Below are positions 44,815 to 57,129 of a stretch of DNA of 64,000 nucleotides, piece by piece (position 1 is the first letter of the stretch; every line of letters begins with the position of its first letter). The position numbers and the translations under genes are program-made. The stretch lies in assembly GCF_000835495.1 (NCBI RefSeq), contig NW_015622544.1, forward strand, positions 2,012,855 to 2,076,854. The letters are read 5' to 3'. The stretch comes from Cladophialophora immunda (taxonomy: Eukaryota > Ascomycota > Eurotiomycetes > Chaetothyriales > Herpotrichiellaceae). Under the pieces are notes generated by a model that saw only the letters and a program-made list of their open reading frames with translations, made no database searches and was not told the origin of the DNA.

Positions 44815-47800
44815 TCATGCCCCACCCATCCCTAGATCCCCTTCGGCGTCGACGATGGCAAGTCTTTGTTTGGCCGTTTTGGCTTTCTTGCTCACCCCCC
44901 GTCCACCACGAGGCCCGCGCTTGGGTCCAGCCGCCTCTGCGGCGCTTACTGGCGTTGCTGCTCCCGACGGTTTCGCCGAAGCATCTTCAAAATGTCCTTC
45001 GCCTGTAGGGTAACAATGGTCAGTCAATGCCGAACAACAGACGGCAGAGGAAAACTCACCTTCGTGATACATGTCATCCAAACTCATTTCGCCCTTTCGC
45101 TTCCGCGCCGCGGCGGCAGCTGCAGCCTTCTTGCTTCTCTTCTTCGTGTTCTCATCATCAGGCTTCTCGGCAATCTCCTTTTCCTTCTGTTCAATGAGAG
45201 CCGCCTGGTCATCGTCCGCCAGCCACATGGCAATGTCTTTGGTCCTATTCTCACGTCGATCGCGGGTGTTGAAGTCCACACCAGCCCCGTCTCCACCGGT
45301 GATGACGACACGTTGGACTTCTTCTTTCTGCATCGCGCGCTTGCGGATTCGTTCTTCGATGGTGCCGCGAGTGATGAGTCGATACACAGTAACCTGTTTC
45401 GTCTGACCCAGTCGGTGCGCTCGGTCCATGGCTTGCGAATCGATCGTGGGATTCCAATCCGAGTCGTAGAAGATGACGGTGTCGGCAGATGTCAAGTTGA
45501 TACCGAGACCACCAGCACGTGTCGAGAGCAGGAAGATGAAGATCTCGGGTCGGGTTTGGAAGTCGTGCACCGTGTCTCGCCGATCTTCCAATTTGGTACT
45601 TCCATCCAGCCGACAGTACTTGTAGTTGCGGTATGTCAGGTATTCTTCCATCAAGTCGATCATGCGCGTCATCTGGAAATACAGGAGTACACGATGGCCA
45701 CCCATCTTCAGTTCTCGGAGCAGCTGATCCAGCTTCGCTAGCTTACCCGAATCCGTAACAAATCGGCGCATCGAAGGCACCGAGATGTTGGTGTACCTGG
45801 CTTTCGCAGATTCCGGGGTGGGCAGCATGTTGGAGATGGGGAAATTAGCCGGGTCCGCGTCACGCTCAAGTAACGTCTCCTCGAGCGACTCTTCTAGCGG
45901 GTACAGCGTGCTGCGGACATCCGTGTTGAAGAGGGTCAACTGACGCTCAGAAATTGAGGATTGATCAAAACAACTGATCTCAATCGGTGGGGCTAACGCC
46001 TTCGGTCGGGCCGCTGGCTCCAGCACCGAAACCCCATGTTCCGCAAGGGTATCCCTGGAGATATTGCAAAGTCTTGCGAGGTTCGAGTTGGGGTCCAGTT
46101 CCATAAGTGCACGTCGAGGCTGGTTTTCTATGATGTTGAACATGGCGTGTGCTGGTGGTCCGTCGGGTCCATCTTCAGAATCTTGGAAGATGTGTAACCT
46201 CCGTCCCTGCTGTTTCTTGAGCTTCATGACACGCTCGAAGAGTCCCGACTCTCCATAAAACGAAGCTTCACCGGTTGACGTGTCGACGAACCGCAGGAAC
46301 GAGAAAGCTCCATCCTCCTCGGCCGAGGATTTGATGTGCTCAGGGGTCCAGATTCTCATCAGACCCCCCAGTCCCTTGGTCTTGAAGCCAGCACGTCGAA
46401 AGCCGGCGTACGGATTGTTGGGCCCAGCGACGTCTATTCTCCCGACATCATTGCAGAGTACTCGAGGCAGATCATATTGGATCTGATTGCGTACGGAATA
46501 GCCAACCTGCACAAATGAACCTTCTCGGACGAACGAAGCCGTCTCGGCGTAATACGACAGCGAAAAGGGGGACGTTGTGTCTGCTCGTTCAAACAAATCC
46601 GGATGATTGCACACTTTTCGGAATTGCATGACCAAGTTCATCAATGTGGCAGTATCTTCGTCGCCGCCCAGCGCAGCTTTCTCGATAAGGTCCATGATGC
46701 TGATCTTGCTGCGCAAATTCGAGTAGTATGCTCGTTGTCGGTAGGTGAGCTCGCAGAAGACATCTTTCTCAACCTTGTCGCCGAGTTCCTTCTGCACATG
46801 CGCCTTGACACGTCGCAACATGAACGGCTTGAGAATCATATGCAACCGCTTGAGTTGATCCTGGTTCAACTTGGTGTTGCTCTGTGCGTGACTCTCGATA
46901 TCTTTAGAAAACCAGTCGCTGAATTCGTCGTGTGAGTCAAACAGCGTGGGCATGATGAAGTGGAGTAGAGCCCACAGCTCCTGCATATTATTCTGAATCG
47001 GCGTGCCGGTCAGCAGCAGTCGGTTGCGGCACTGGAAAGCGAGCAGAGTCTTCCATCTCGAACTGCTCGAAGACTTGATGGCTTGTGCCTCGTCCAGAAT
47101 CATGTATTGCCATCGGATCTTCTGGAAGTATTGCGCATCCTGAACAACAAGTTGGTACGAAGTCACGAGAACGTGAAACTCAGAGTCTTTCGTGTACGTA
47201 ATGTGCTTCCGATCCCAGAACTTTCGCAGAATCTTTCGATCCTTTGCACTGCCCCAATATGGGAGAACCTTGATCGCTGGAACAAATTTGGTGATTTCTT
47301 GTTGCCAGTTGTGTAGCGTTGAGGCCGGAGCGATGACCAGGAACGGTCCCCAGATGTTGTGCTGCTCGGCAAGATAGCCCATGACCGAAATGGATTGAAC
47401 GGTTTTGCCGAGACCCATTTCATCTGCCAGTATACCGTTGATACCTTGCTCGTAAAGATTGACCAGCCAGTTGAGACCCTTGAGCTGGTACTCCTTGAGT
47501 TGAGCTTGCAACATCTTGGGCTGGGAGACTTGGACATCGCCAGCCATGGTAGGATTCTGGAAGTTGAGCTCGCTAGAGTCGAACGCATCCATTGAGTCTT
47601 GTGCGTTGAAATTGCGAGCTTTGTCCTGCGCATCTTGCAATGCGCTTGCCGCGTTGGCCGCTGCCGCTCTCCTCAGCTCTGACTCGTCCTCGGCGTCGAA
47701 ATCCAGGTCTTCAAAGTTTGTGACCTTGTGATTTCCATGTTCCTCGGACAGGCCCAAGTCGTCCATGCTTCGATCCTGAACACCAGCGGGCCTGCTCTTT

Positions 47801-50006
47801 TCCCCGGAACCAGCGACTTCGGCATCGTCTGTGGCTCTCTCCACTTCATCTGTCTTGATCTTTCTTCCGATGAAGTGTGAGTAAATCTCGGTCTGCGAGA
47901 TGAGGAAGTTGAGTTTTCGCTTCTGTCTGTTGGCCTCACGATCGGCTTCAGCCTTCTTTGCGTCCTCGATCTCCTTCCTCTCTGCCAGACGACGTAGATC
48001 TCGCTCTTCTCGCTCATTCCGTTTCCAGAAGGACATCATCTCCCGCATGACACGTTTCGCTCGTGCTTGTGTATCCTTCATGCTCTTGTTGGTGCGTTCC
48101 TGCCATTTCCGCGCTTGTTTGCTTGCGAGGATCGCAGTTTTGCGGAGATTTTCGGTCCTAGTAGCCAGAGATACTTGCTTGATCCGATATACTTTCGGTA
48201 TGTCTTTTCTGGCCAGATCTCTCCAGATTTGCTCGTAGATTTGGATGTAACCTTTCGACTCATAGTTGACCGTCTGTGGAGGAGGACTGACGGGGGGTTC
48301 TTGAACTTTGGACTTTTTGGACTTGCCAGATGGTGCCGGGGTTGCTTCCTCCTTGGGTGCAATCTGGATCAAGGCATCTTTTTCCATTGCCGCATAAGCG
48401 GCCTCCGCGGCATCTTTCTCAGCTTGCTTCTTTTCTTTGGACTTCTTTAGACGAGCTGAGGGCGCACTGGGATCTTTCTTGCTGCGCTTCTTAGGAGGCT
48501 CGCCGGGTTCGGGCGTGGCCAGCTGAAATGACGATGTAACACCGCCTTCGTAGTTGGGTGCCGGTGCCGGTACTTCCATGTCTTCTTGAGGAGGAACACC
48601 CTCGAGCAGTTCTGTGGTCTGTTTTATGCGGGCCTGGGATTTCTCTGCTTGCCTCAGATACTTCTGTGCCTCTTCTTGATCCTCAGCATCTCTCGCACGC
48701 TGTTCGAGCTCTTCCAGCCTCTCCTTCTCATTACGAATCTGTTGCTCACGGCGCCGCTTCCGCTGCATGTCTTTCTTTCGTTCCTTTTCACTCTGGTGAT
48801 CTTTGTCTGCAATTTCTTTGGCAGCGACAGGTTCGAAGCGTTCACGGAAGCGTTGGGATGCAATGAGGGCCTGCTTGTCCATAGATCGGATGAAAGACTC
48901 CAGAAGATAGCCGCGGCGGCGCTATGAGGGAGGTCAGCCAGACTGCTACTCGGGTGCGGTCAATGAATCACTTACCTTGCGCTTGTGCAGTTCACCCTCG
49001 TACACATCTGCAGCTCTCTTCCTAGTTCTTTGCTTGTACCGTTCCTTGTGTTCGGACCATGATGCATCTTCGGCGTCACTGAAACTCGTCTCGTCAATAA
49101 TGGCAAGAGCCTTTAGTATCTTATCAGCCTCCCTTTCTGTGAGTATCTTCCGTGGTTGTGGTGGCGCAAGATACTTCTTAGGAGCATGTACTGCATCTGC
49201 CTTTGATTGTGTTCTGGTGTGGCCATTCGCGAAAGGTTGGCTCGTATTGATCTCCGCCATTTTTGTCACAGGAGGCTTTTCAGACACAACCTTGCTTTCA
49301 ACAATAGCCTTTGGCGGCGGCGGCGGTGTTGCAGGTCGTGCAGGAGGCAGTTTTGCTTCAATCATTTTGGGAGAGGGTTCGTTGTTTGAAGGACCAAGAA
49401 TGCTTGCAAAAGACATTGGATCCCTTGCTCTGTCCGGTTTCTATGGGACAAAATTAGCAACTCGCTAGACTAGAAGACAGCGCATTGTGTACTTACGTCT
49501 TTCGATTGCGGCCGCGACTCTGACGAAGACATGTCTCCATGTCTTCCGTTAGTGAGACTATGGTGGTCCCTCATCGGTGACTGCAGCGCCGAACTTGGAG
49601 GGCCCGGTGGATGCGCGTGCGATGGATTGACGTCGTATGGCGACGGCATATTTGGGTGGACCAGATGTCCAGAGTACGTTCGCTGAAGCGCAAACGGCGG
49701 ACTTGATGTCAGAGGTTGATACTGCGGTCCTGGGCCTATCGAGGGAGGAAGAGGAGGAGGTGGCGGCGGCGGTGGTAGAGCGCTTGCTGAGGGCAAGGGT
49801 GATGCCAACGTGGGCCGAGCGTGATGCGGACTGTGTACCAGAGACGCAGGAGGAAATGGAGGCGGAGTTTGGATGAGGTGTTGAGGGGGTATCTGGAAGG
49901 GTTCATGGCCAAAAAATGGACGGTTCGGGTGAGTTGGTGAATAAGGTGGTGGATATTGGTTCGACTGAGTCGGCGAACGAACCGCGTAAGGTGTCGATCC
50001 AGACAT
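44815..50006 (-). CDS. ino80: Chromatin-remodelling ATPase INO80
   Basis: Minus strand exons: 50006-49497, 49440-48976, 48921-45060, 45002-44815; 1674 residues. The Snf2-family ATPase of the INO80 complex slides nucleosomes and handles H2A.Z in the nucleus. The N terminus is Pro/Ser-rich. The DBINO domain reads [19 protein letters not shown] to [13 protein letters not shown]. The helicase core has [12 protein letters not shown], the INO80-type DEAQ box ([12 protein letters not shown]), [10 protein letters not shown], then the long split insertion with Pro-rich and charged segments, and [13 protein letters not shown] and [13 protein letters not shown] second ATG lies 21 bases upstream (50027); I chose the ATG before SGSTPYAV by similarity to other fungal INO80. 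The last intron is 57 bases and stop-free. Confidence 0.96.
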
Positions 50007-51225
50007 TGTGAATTCTTTTTCCCTCATTGACCACTCGAAGGTCGTGGTTGTTTGCGTTTGGTCTACCGTGGGTGTTGTGGTCCTACTGGCACAGAGTCGC
50101 TATCAAAGTGTTTTATCTATTGCCTTTGCCCAGTCTCCATCACCAGATCGTGGCACGGCGTTGCAAGCAGGTGGGAGGGAGCTTTTTCGCCAACGACGAT
50201 GATCGCGGTGCAGACGAATTGGGGTGGATGAGAGGAGGGTCGATCCACTCCGTTTGGGCTTTCTCAGGGCGTTCGGCTGGTACAGTCAGGTCGTGTCACC
50301 GGATTCGGAATCATTCAAGGGGCTGGCGACATTATTGTTCAGCCGAGCAGTGGAAATGTATTCACAGTCGCGCAATTGGAAAAGGCGATGGGATGGTGAT
50401 GAGAATGGAGGGATGATTAAAGGAGATGAAGGTTGGTGGCGATGAGGAGGATGCTGGGTCATGGTCAGTCGCAGTTGGTGCAGCCGTGGGTGCAGTCCCA
50501 GAAGCCCAAGCTCATCCCGGATGTCTGGAATCACCATCTCCTCGAAAAGCGCGAATCCCGGCCGGCGTTAAAGAACATCAAAGCCCATCACGTGACGACT
50601 CTTTATATACGGGTTGCAGTGGTATAGCATTTTTCTATCTATGGACACAGGGTCCCTCTGCGATTTTGTGAATCGCCAACGATTTGGCCTTTCGCTCGCG
50701 TCGAGGACCATTGTGCTCGGTGTGTTGAGTTTTGTTTGGTGCTGAGGCTGGTGAGCGTGGTGCGCAGGGCGGCGCTGGAAGCGAGGAGAATGACGGGCAG
50801 CTGCTGAGGTTTGCTCGCTGGCTGATCCACAAGGCACCTTCTGACTTTTTCTGTGAAGGGGGAACAAGAAGAACAAGGGCGAGTCGTAGTGCCAAACCAA
50901 ACGCCCACCCCCGGGAACTGAACTGGGGCCACCACTGACGAGGGAGCGAGCGTCATTTGCGCTGCGTCGCCAAGAGATTATCCGAGCCGAGACCGAATCA
51001 GGAAAGTTTGGTGCCGCTGTTGCATCTGTACTCTATTTCTCTTCCAGGCCTGGTCTCGGCTCGTGCGAGATCGCCCTATTTCAAGGCTTGCCTGAGCACC
51101 ACCAGGCAGCTGATGTCCGGTGCGGTTTTCTATTTTCTATCCTTGATTCACATTCAAGACCATCCTGTGGGCAGTGCTTCTGACCAACTACCCCAGCTCA
51201 AGGGCGACTTTTTCAAGAGGCTCTA
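50007..51225. promoter_or_regulatory. Divergent promoter region, INO80 (-) and Pin4 (+)
   Basis: 1.2 kb between the two divergent starts. Frames in it show no motif and no support as genes. Confidence 0.45.
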
Positions 51226-52079
51226 ATGGCGCCAAAAGGCAAAGCCTCCTCTGGCAGTGCCAAAGGCAAAGGCAAAGGTAAAGACGATGATGGCTCATCA
51301 GCCAGCGGAAGTGGGAAGCTGAAATCGGCTCAATCCATCAATGTCAGACACATTTTGGTAGGTTGGTTCCAACGTTGGGCACGAAGGGTGGTATCCAGCC
51401 GTGTCCACAGATACTGCTCCGTTGCGCACACGCCCTTTTTAACCCTCTGGCCACTCCACAGTGCGAAAAGCATTCCAAAAAAGAGGAAGCCCTGGCAAAG
51501 TTGCGCGAAGGCACCAAATTTGACGAGGTAGCAAGGGAGTTCTCAGAGGACAAGGCCAGACAAGGTACGGACTTTGCGACTTATCGTCACTCCCTTGCGT
51601 TGGCAGGTCCTTTGCGTCAGCCAGTCTCCGAGTCCGTCAGTCAGCTGGGGCTAATATGACAAAACCGTTATCAATCCCTTCAGGCGGATCGCTAGGCTGG
51701 AAACCCAGAGGCAGCCTGCATGGAGACTTTGAAAAAGTGGCCTACGAATTAGAACCGTCCACAACAGCAAATCCCAAATGTGAGTCTGATTCCTTATCTC
51801 GTTTACAGAGAATGGTGACGGGGACCGTGTTGTTACTGTCTGGTATCTACCTGTACAACATAGGAACTGAGCCACAGAATGAGCGTTCCTAAGCTATTTC
51901 GACTATCGTGAGAAGAAAAAGAGTCGGCGTGTGCGATAAAAGCTGTAGTGCCAATGTCGCGACCAAATCAACAATGACCGTTTAATCCCTTTTGGTATCC
52001 CTCGCTAATCATCACCACAGATGCCGAGGTCAAAACAAGCCATGGCTACCACATCATAATGGTGGAAGGACGAAAATAA
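51226..52079 (+). CDS. pin4: Parvulin-type peptidyl-prolyl isomerase (Pin4/Par14)
   Basis: Exons 51226-51357, 51462-51564, 51684-51779, 52021-52079 (last intron 241 bases) give 129 residues. The N terminus is Lys/Gly/Ser-rich (GKASSGSAKGKGKGKDDD), as in human Par14/Pin4, where it binds DNA or ribosomal precursors. The parvulin domain follows: INVRHILCEKHSKKEEALAKL, FDEVAREFSEDKARQGGSLGW, and VKTSHGYHIIMVEGRK at the end. It catalyses cis-trans isomerisation of prolyl bonds, probably in ribosome assembly. No WW domain, so it is not phospho-specific. Each intron lies between conserved blocks; all phases fit. Confidence 0.93.
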
Positions 52080-52105
52080 GTGAGGTAGCTAGAATTGGAA
52101 AATGG

Positions 52106-53314
52106 TCATCCGTGAATGAGTGGACTGGCGACGGTGACATCGGCCAGCACATCGAGCGCGATGTGGTCGACATGATGCTTTCTCTTTCTTGGGGATACGT
52201 TGCCAGGGAGCACCATCACATCTATGACTGGCATTTTGGTGTTGAGGAATTCGGGAGGGGTTCGAATAGCCTTGGAAGTGACGTCCTGGATGGACCTTGC
52301 AGAGCTGGATGGACTTGGTCGATCCTGTGGCGGAGTAATTCGAGCAGCCTGGTGGATGGAGATTTGTGCTAGCTGCTCAGAGGCAGACTTCTCCTTGAGT
52401 CGCTCTCCTAGGTCCAATGTCAAGAAGCCGCTTGATCTTGGCTCCTCCTGTGGCGGGGAGAGGCGTTGTGGCAGGTTGACGAAAGGTCCAGGACGGGGCA
52501 TTTCAGCAACAAGGTTGAGGATTCCGCTTGAACGAGGTTCTTCCGGCTCCGGCGCGGGAGGAGGTGCGGTCCCATTGGGCGACAATGCCCTTGATGAAGG
52601 CGTCCGCACCGAACCTCCGTCGACGCTCGAAGAAACTCGTCTGAAGTTGTCGGGATCGGACGAGACATAGCCATTCTGCGAAGGTTGGTCTTGAGTGGGA
52701 TTGCGACCCACGCGTCGTCTCTTGAAGCGGAAATCTTCGAGTTCCTCCACTCTCTTCTCCATTGACATGGTGGCATCGTCGACGGCGACAACGCGATCTC
52801 TGAGGCGAACGTGCTCGTCATAGTTGCCTTCAACTCTATCTTCGATGTCGACGATGCGTCGACGCATTTCTTTCTCGCTTTGATAAAAGGGTGCTAACGC
52901 CTCGCGCAAGATGCGAACCTCTCTTTCCCACATCTGTCTTTCTCTCTGTAAAGCAGACTCCCGATTGCTGCGTTCATTCTGAATGGTTTCCTCCAAACGC
53001 TTGACCTTATCAAAGACGATGTTTATCTTATCAAGAACAGCATTGAGTGTATCCGTATGTTTTTCATTATGGTTATGCTTTTCCTGGTGGACGTGATAGC
53101 AGGCTTGATGGCCGCATTCACAGATGTTCCCAGGCGCGCTCCGATTCAGGTGGAAGGATTGGCAGGAACATTGTTGATTCTGTGCCGCAGGATGCAACAG
53201 GAGATATCGACATTCTCCGGTTGGGAGGGGACGGGCGCTTTCAGCGCTCAACCGGAGAGGTCGATGTTCGTGGGCAAAGGGTGGGGGTAACGGCAACGCG
53301 TTCGAGCCAAACAT
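52106..53314 (-). CDS. Conserved-type fungal coiled-coil protein, function unknown
   Basis: Single exon, 402 residues. A cysteine/histidine-rich patch (CSCQSFHLNRSAPGNICECG to HQACYHVH, about residues 49-78) could bind a metal. A long coiled coil follows (about 85-200; heptads in LDKINIVFDKVKRLEETIQNER and REVRILREALAPFYQ). Then a basic FKRRRVGRN segment and a Ser/Pro-rich tail with the motif EEPRSSG-x-L-x-L twice (near 255 and 297). No enzyme motif. It ends 27 bases beyond the convergent pin4 stop. An intact frame of this length with these features makes it a real gene; the role is unknown. Confidence 0.75.
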   Translation of the reverse strand: MFGSNALPLPPPFAHEHRPLRLSAESARPLPTGECRYLLLHPAAQNQQCSCQSFHLNRSAPGNICECGHQACYHVHQEKHNHNEKHTDTLNAVLDKINIVFDKVKRLEETIQNERSNRESALQRERQMWEREVRILREALAPFYQSEKEMRRRIVDIEDRVEGNYDEHVRLRDRVVAVDDATMSMEKRVEELEDFRFKRRRVGRNPTQDQPSQNGYVSSDPDNFRRVSSSVDGGSVRTPSSRALSPNGTAPPPAPEPEEPRSSGILNLVAEMPRPGPFVNLPQRLSPPQEEPRSSGFLTLDLGERLKEKSASEQLAQISIHQAARITPPQDRPSPSSSARSIQDVTSKAIRTPPEFLNTKMPVIDVMVLPGNVSPRKRKHHVDHIALDVLADVTVASPLIHG

Positions 53315-56300
53315 CGAGGCCAGAGACGCCGGCGCCCGGGTTCGATCAACGACTCGGGAAAGAAGAAACGTGATCTATGCAATGCATACGAAGATGGCGG
53401 CAAGGTCCAGAGGCTTTTGTAAAGGGCCCAGCGCCCCTCCCCCTCCGAAGAGGGCGATATCACCAGCTGTATGATATCTTGATACGCAAACTTGAGGTGG
53501 GAGTGCACCGTTGAGTCTGGGGGAAGTGTCAGCATCCATGATGGTTATCGATGGTCTCAGACGAGAGCCAAGGTACGGTGAGCGACCGTGGGTACAGTGA
53601 CATACGCAGCTGTTTTGGGGGATGGTGGATGTTACCAAGGCGCAAAGCTCTTTCTCAAAGAACTCCAGCTGAACGTGTACCACAGATATGTGCTCATTGT
53701 ACCGGGATCAGCGACGAGGAATCAGAAAGGAAGAAGAGGAGGGAGGAAAGGAGGAAAAATCGAGAGAGAGAGCCTGAGAGACTGGCACGCAATAACCAAC
53801 TCTGATGGTCAGGAGAAGTTTATCAGCTGGGTGGATGGGTATTTTGGATGGAGGAGCGACTCAAGGTCGTTATCTGCGCAGATGCTGAGGTGCAGGACCG
53901 ATAGTGCCCTGTGCGTCTCGGTTCAATCGAGGAGCGTCTGCCGGCAAGACAGAGTCAGGGAGGCATGTGCCTGCGTGCTGTCAGGCAAATGGACCTTGTT
54001 AACCTTGTTGAGGGCGCCAGGGTCGAATCAGAGGGCGGACAGCAATCGGGGATGTCAGGAAACGGCAAAATGCAGGTAGAAGGGACATGGATCGGGAGGC
54101 TTGGGGGGGGGGCTTGTGGCTAGCCTCCAAGGATGCCCGACGATGTTGTTTCTTCGCTGATGTGCGACACAGGCGATCTTTTGTGGATGGGCTGGCTGGC
54201 TGGCAAGGCGGGCTTGTTGCTGATGCGCGCTGCACGTCCAGATTGTGGTGTAATGATAAGGGATAAGGCTAGTGAGGCTGCTTTTTTGAACTGGACAAGA
54301 CGGCCAGGTCCTCCGGCCTACGTTCTCAGCACGGGCATTCGCTCGCGGCAAGGCGGAACGGAACAACGTGGGATCCCGCCGACAAGGTTAGGAGTGGCCT
54401 CTGTTTTGGCTCCGTGTCGCTCGACCCCCACCGACGCATCCTGGTCCTGCTCGCCCAGGGTTCCCTTTCTCATCATATCATCATCGGAACTGGGCTGCGA
54501 GCAACTTCGGCCATGAGCAGAATCAATTCGTGACGAAGCAAGCAACACGGACCCACACGGCCAAGGAGCGAGAGAGATAGCAGCACCACCAGCAGGAACC
54601 CACCCAGACGATCCTGGCGACAAGGTACGAGTTCCAAACACACCAGAAGCGGTGGTGGTGGTGGTGGTGGTGGTGGGAGCGTGGTGATGGTGATACGAAA
54701 GCACAGTCCCTTACCTTACTCCCCTACTGGGTTGTTCTTGACCGGATGATGGTGTCTTGAAAGTGGGGTTTATCCACCCTTGCGATTTGAGATCCTGTGG
54801 TGCAGGGGAACGGAGTACTGGTCCTCCCGGACACGCCTCGACCTCCCTCCCTCCCTCCCTCCCTACGAATCGAGGGTGCTATTTGTTGCCACGAATGCTT
54901 GCAAGGAATGAGATAGGGGAACGACGGAAGTTGCCAGGATCGCAGGCTGCCTACGTACCCAATGCAACAGGATTATCTTGGACTTTCACATGGAAATTCC
55001 GAAAAAGAAGAAAAGACAAGATCCCGGATACAGACTGACCGCTTCACAAGTCATGTACTGCGTGGGAACGGGGGTACATCTCCATTTCGGGGGACGTGTT
55101 CGATTTGTCCTGTGTGGAAGGGGGCGAGGGGGGAAGACGCGAGGGCCCGGGCCTACCGCCTCGCCATCGACGGTAAAGACAAGTCGGACAAGCTGATGGG
55201 CTCATGGATGGGTCATGATCCATCAAAAGCATGGGGGTTTGGGGCCTTGGGGCACTGATGGGGGGGGAGGGGAGCGCACAAGGGGTGCTGGGGGTGCCTA
55301 GAGTTGATGACGGTTGGTGTGTTGGGTGTGAGGATCCCAGTGGTTGCAGTTTTGGCGCAGGTGTTGAGGTGGGACAAAAGTGCGATAGGCTGCAAGCAAA
55401 GCCCGGGAAATTCCATCACCACTCATTACCATATTGTTCGTCATTCTCGTCTTCATCATCACCACTACCGCCGCTGCCGCCACCCACCACTACGAGTACA
55501 ACTGCTAGCTGCCAGGCAAACAGTAAAAAGGAAGAAGAAAAAACACGGTTATCTCTACCTGGGAACTATCTGAACGACCAGATCCAGGCCCATGCCGTAA
55601 GGGTCATTTACATCGTTGTCGACGATGGGGTGGTGATGGCGCTCAACGCCGGAATTGGCTGACTCGGTAGACCGTGCACGTTGGACCAATGCTCGTACGT
55701 AGGCGATGAGTGTGCACATACGGGTACACACCTGCACTTGTAGATTTGTCCGTCTTGCCGGCAAAACGATCCTTCTGAAATCAAGTTACGTTGCACAAAG
55801 AAATATTCAAAGGGGCACGTGGGCTGGATTCCTCGTTTCTCTCATGTAATTCATTATCCCGATGGGATGGTTTGATGGCAGCTGGCAGCTAGCCGGCCCA
55901 GCGAGATGGGGGATGCGATGCTGGTGACCACGGGGCTGCTGGTCGTGGTGGTGGTGGTGGTGGTGGTGGAGGGTGCTCGGCGTCGTCGAACCGGGGCGCT
56001 TGGGGGTGTTCGCAGCAGTTTCTCGCCTCAACCTGAGAGAAGCATCCAGCACGTCAGTTCTTTTACTAAAACGGTCCTGCATCTCCATCGAGGGCTTGGG
56101 GGTTTTGTTGGGTTTAAACCATCCTCCGCGCCCTCCAGTCCATGTTCAATAAAGACTTGACCTCCGGTGTTTTTCTTCCACCCACGCCCACCGTGACTGG
56201 GCGGTCGAAAACGAAGAGCCGAATTCGGCATGCGGCGGCAAGGGCAAGTCGTAGGCGGTGGCTGAGCAAAGAACATTCGCACAGCGCCTTTGCCGACCGC

Positions 56301-56718
56301 GCCGACGGGCTCTCATAATCAATGACCAGTAACTAAACTGCGCTACATTTGAACACCCGCCAGCATCCATCTTTCTTTCTTGAAGCGTTATTGTTGTGAC
56401 TAACTTGCGCATACCTGCAGCAGCGTTTGTTGAAAAAGGCATCGACGAGATAACTGCAGAATCCAGCGCAATCACTGGGAAGGCATCATACAAGTTCGGA
56501 ACCCCCCCTCCCCCCACACAGCCTGATCCTCGTGGTAGAGGGAGAGCGTTCGGTGAGCCTCGTCACCCCGCAGAACAAGCCCGCTGCGAAAACGGCAATC
56601 GACCTGACCAGTTCATCCCAACCCACCGAACCGACTTGTTGAATGCGCATTTCTCCTTGACCCCCGACAATCGCGCGCGCACACACACGTCCCCTTTCCC
56701 TCCTCTTCTTTCCTCACA
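53315..56718. repeat. Gene-poor 3.4 kb with simple repeats
   Basis: No ORF here has a recognisable motif or supporting splice pattern. Simple repeats: (GGT)9 at 54651-54677, (CCCT)5 at 54843-54864, (GTG)8 at 55945-55969, and several runs of seven or eight G (54103 region, 55259 region). It may hold leader exons or a non-coding RNA that cannot be seen by eye. Confidence 0.5.
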
Positions 56719-57129
56719 ATGGCCGACAACAATAAATACGAACCCCCCAACGGGCCTCCCCCGAACGGAGCGCTGACCGTCCCGCCACAAGTCCACCACG
56801 ACGCTGGCCCATACTATCCGCCCGACGCACCGGTCGACAACACGCGCGGTCCCGTGCCCCAGTCCTACCCTCCAGCCCAAGGTCCCAACGGTGGCTACGC
56901 TCCTCCTCAAGGCTGGAATCAAGGGCCGCCGGGTCCCTGGCCGCCGCAGGGTGCGCCAGGCCAACAACCATACGGATACTACGGCCCGCCGCAACCGGGC
57001 ATGTATTACCAGCAGGGCCCGCCTGTGGGATACTATGACAGATCGCCAGACCAGGCCGCGGCGGAGGGTTGTTGTGCGGCGTTCCTGGCCGCGCTGACCT
57101 GTTGTTGCTGTCTTGAGCTCTTGTTCTAA
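56719..57129 (+). CDS. CYSTM-like Pro/Gly/Tyr-rich protein
   Basis: Single exon, 136 residues. The first 110 residues are rich in Pro, Gly, Tyr and Gln with repeated PPQG/YYGPP-like units. The end, EGCCAAFLAALTCCCCLELLF, is the cysteine-rich membrane module (CYSTM), often palmitoylated and plasma-membrane located, and linked to stress tolerance in fungi and plants. The start is at the first ATG after a CT-rich leader. The role is inferred from the module only. Confidence 0.85.
   Translation: MADNNKYEPPNGPPPNGALTVPPQVHHDAGPYYPPDAPVDNTRGPVPQSYPPAQGPNGGYAPPQGWNQGPPGPWPPQGAPGQQPYGYYGPPQPGMYYQQGPPVGYYDRSPDQAAAEGCCAAFLAALTCCCCLELLF

Noticed and set aside
50568..50956. Reverse frames between INO80 and pin4
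   Set aside because: Three overlapping frames without motifs in a promoter region; none looks real.
53588..54123. Overlapping plus frames after the coiled-coil gene
   Set aside because: Repeat and purine-rich composition; no motif.
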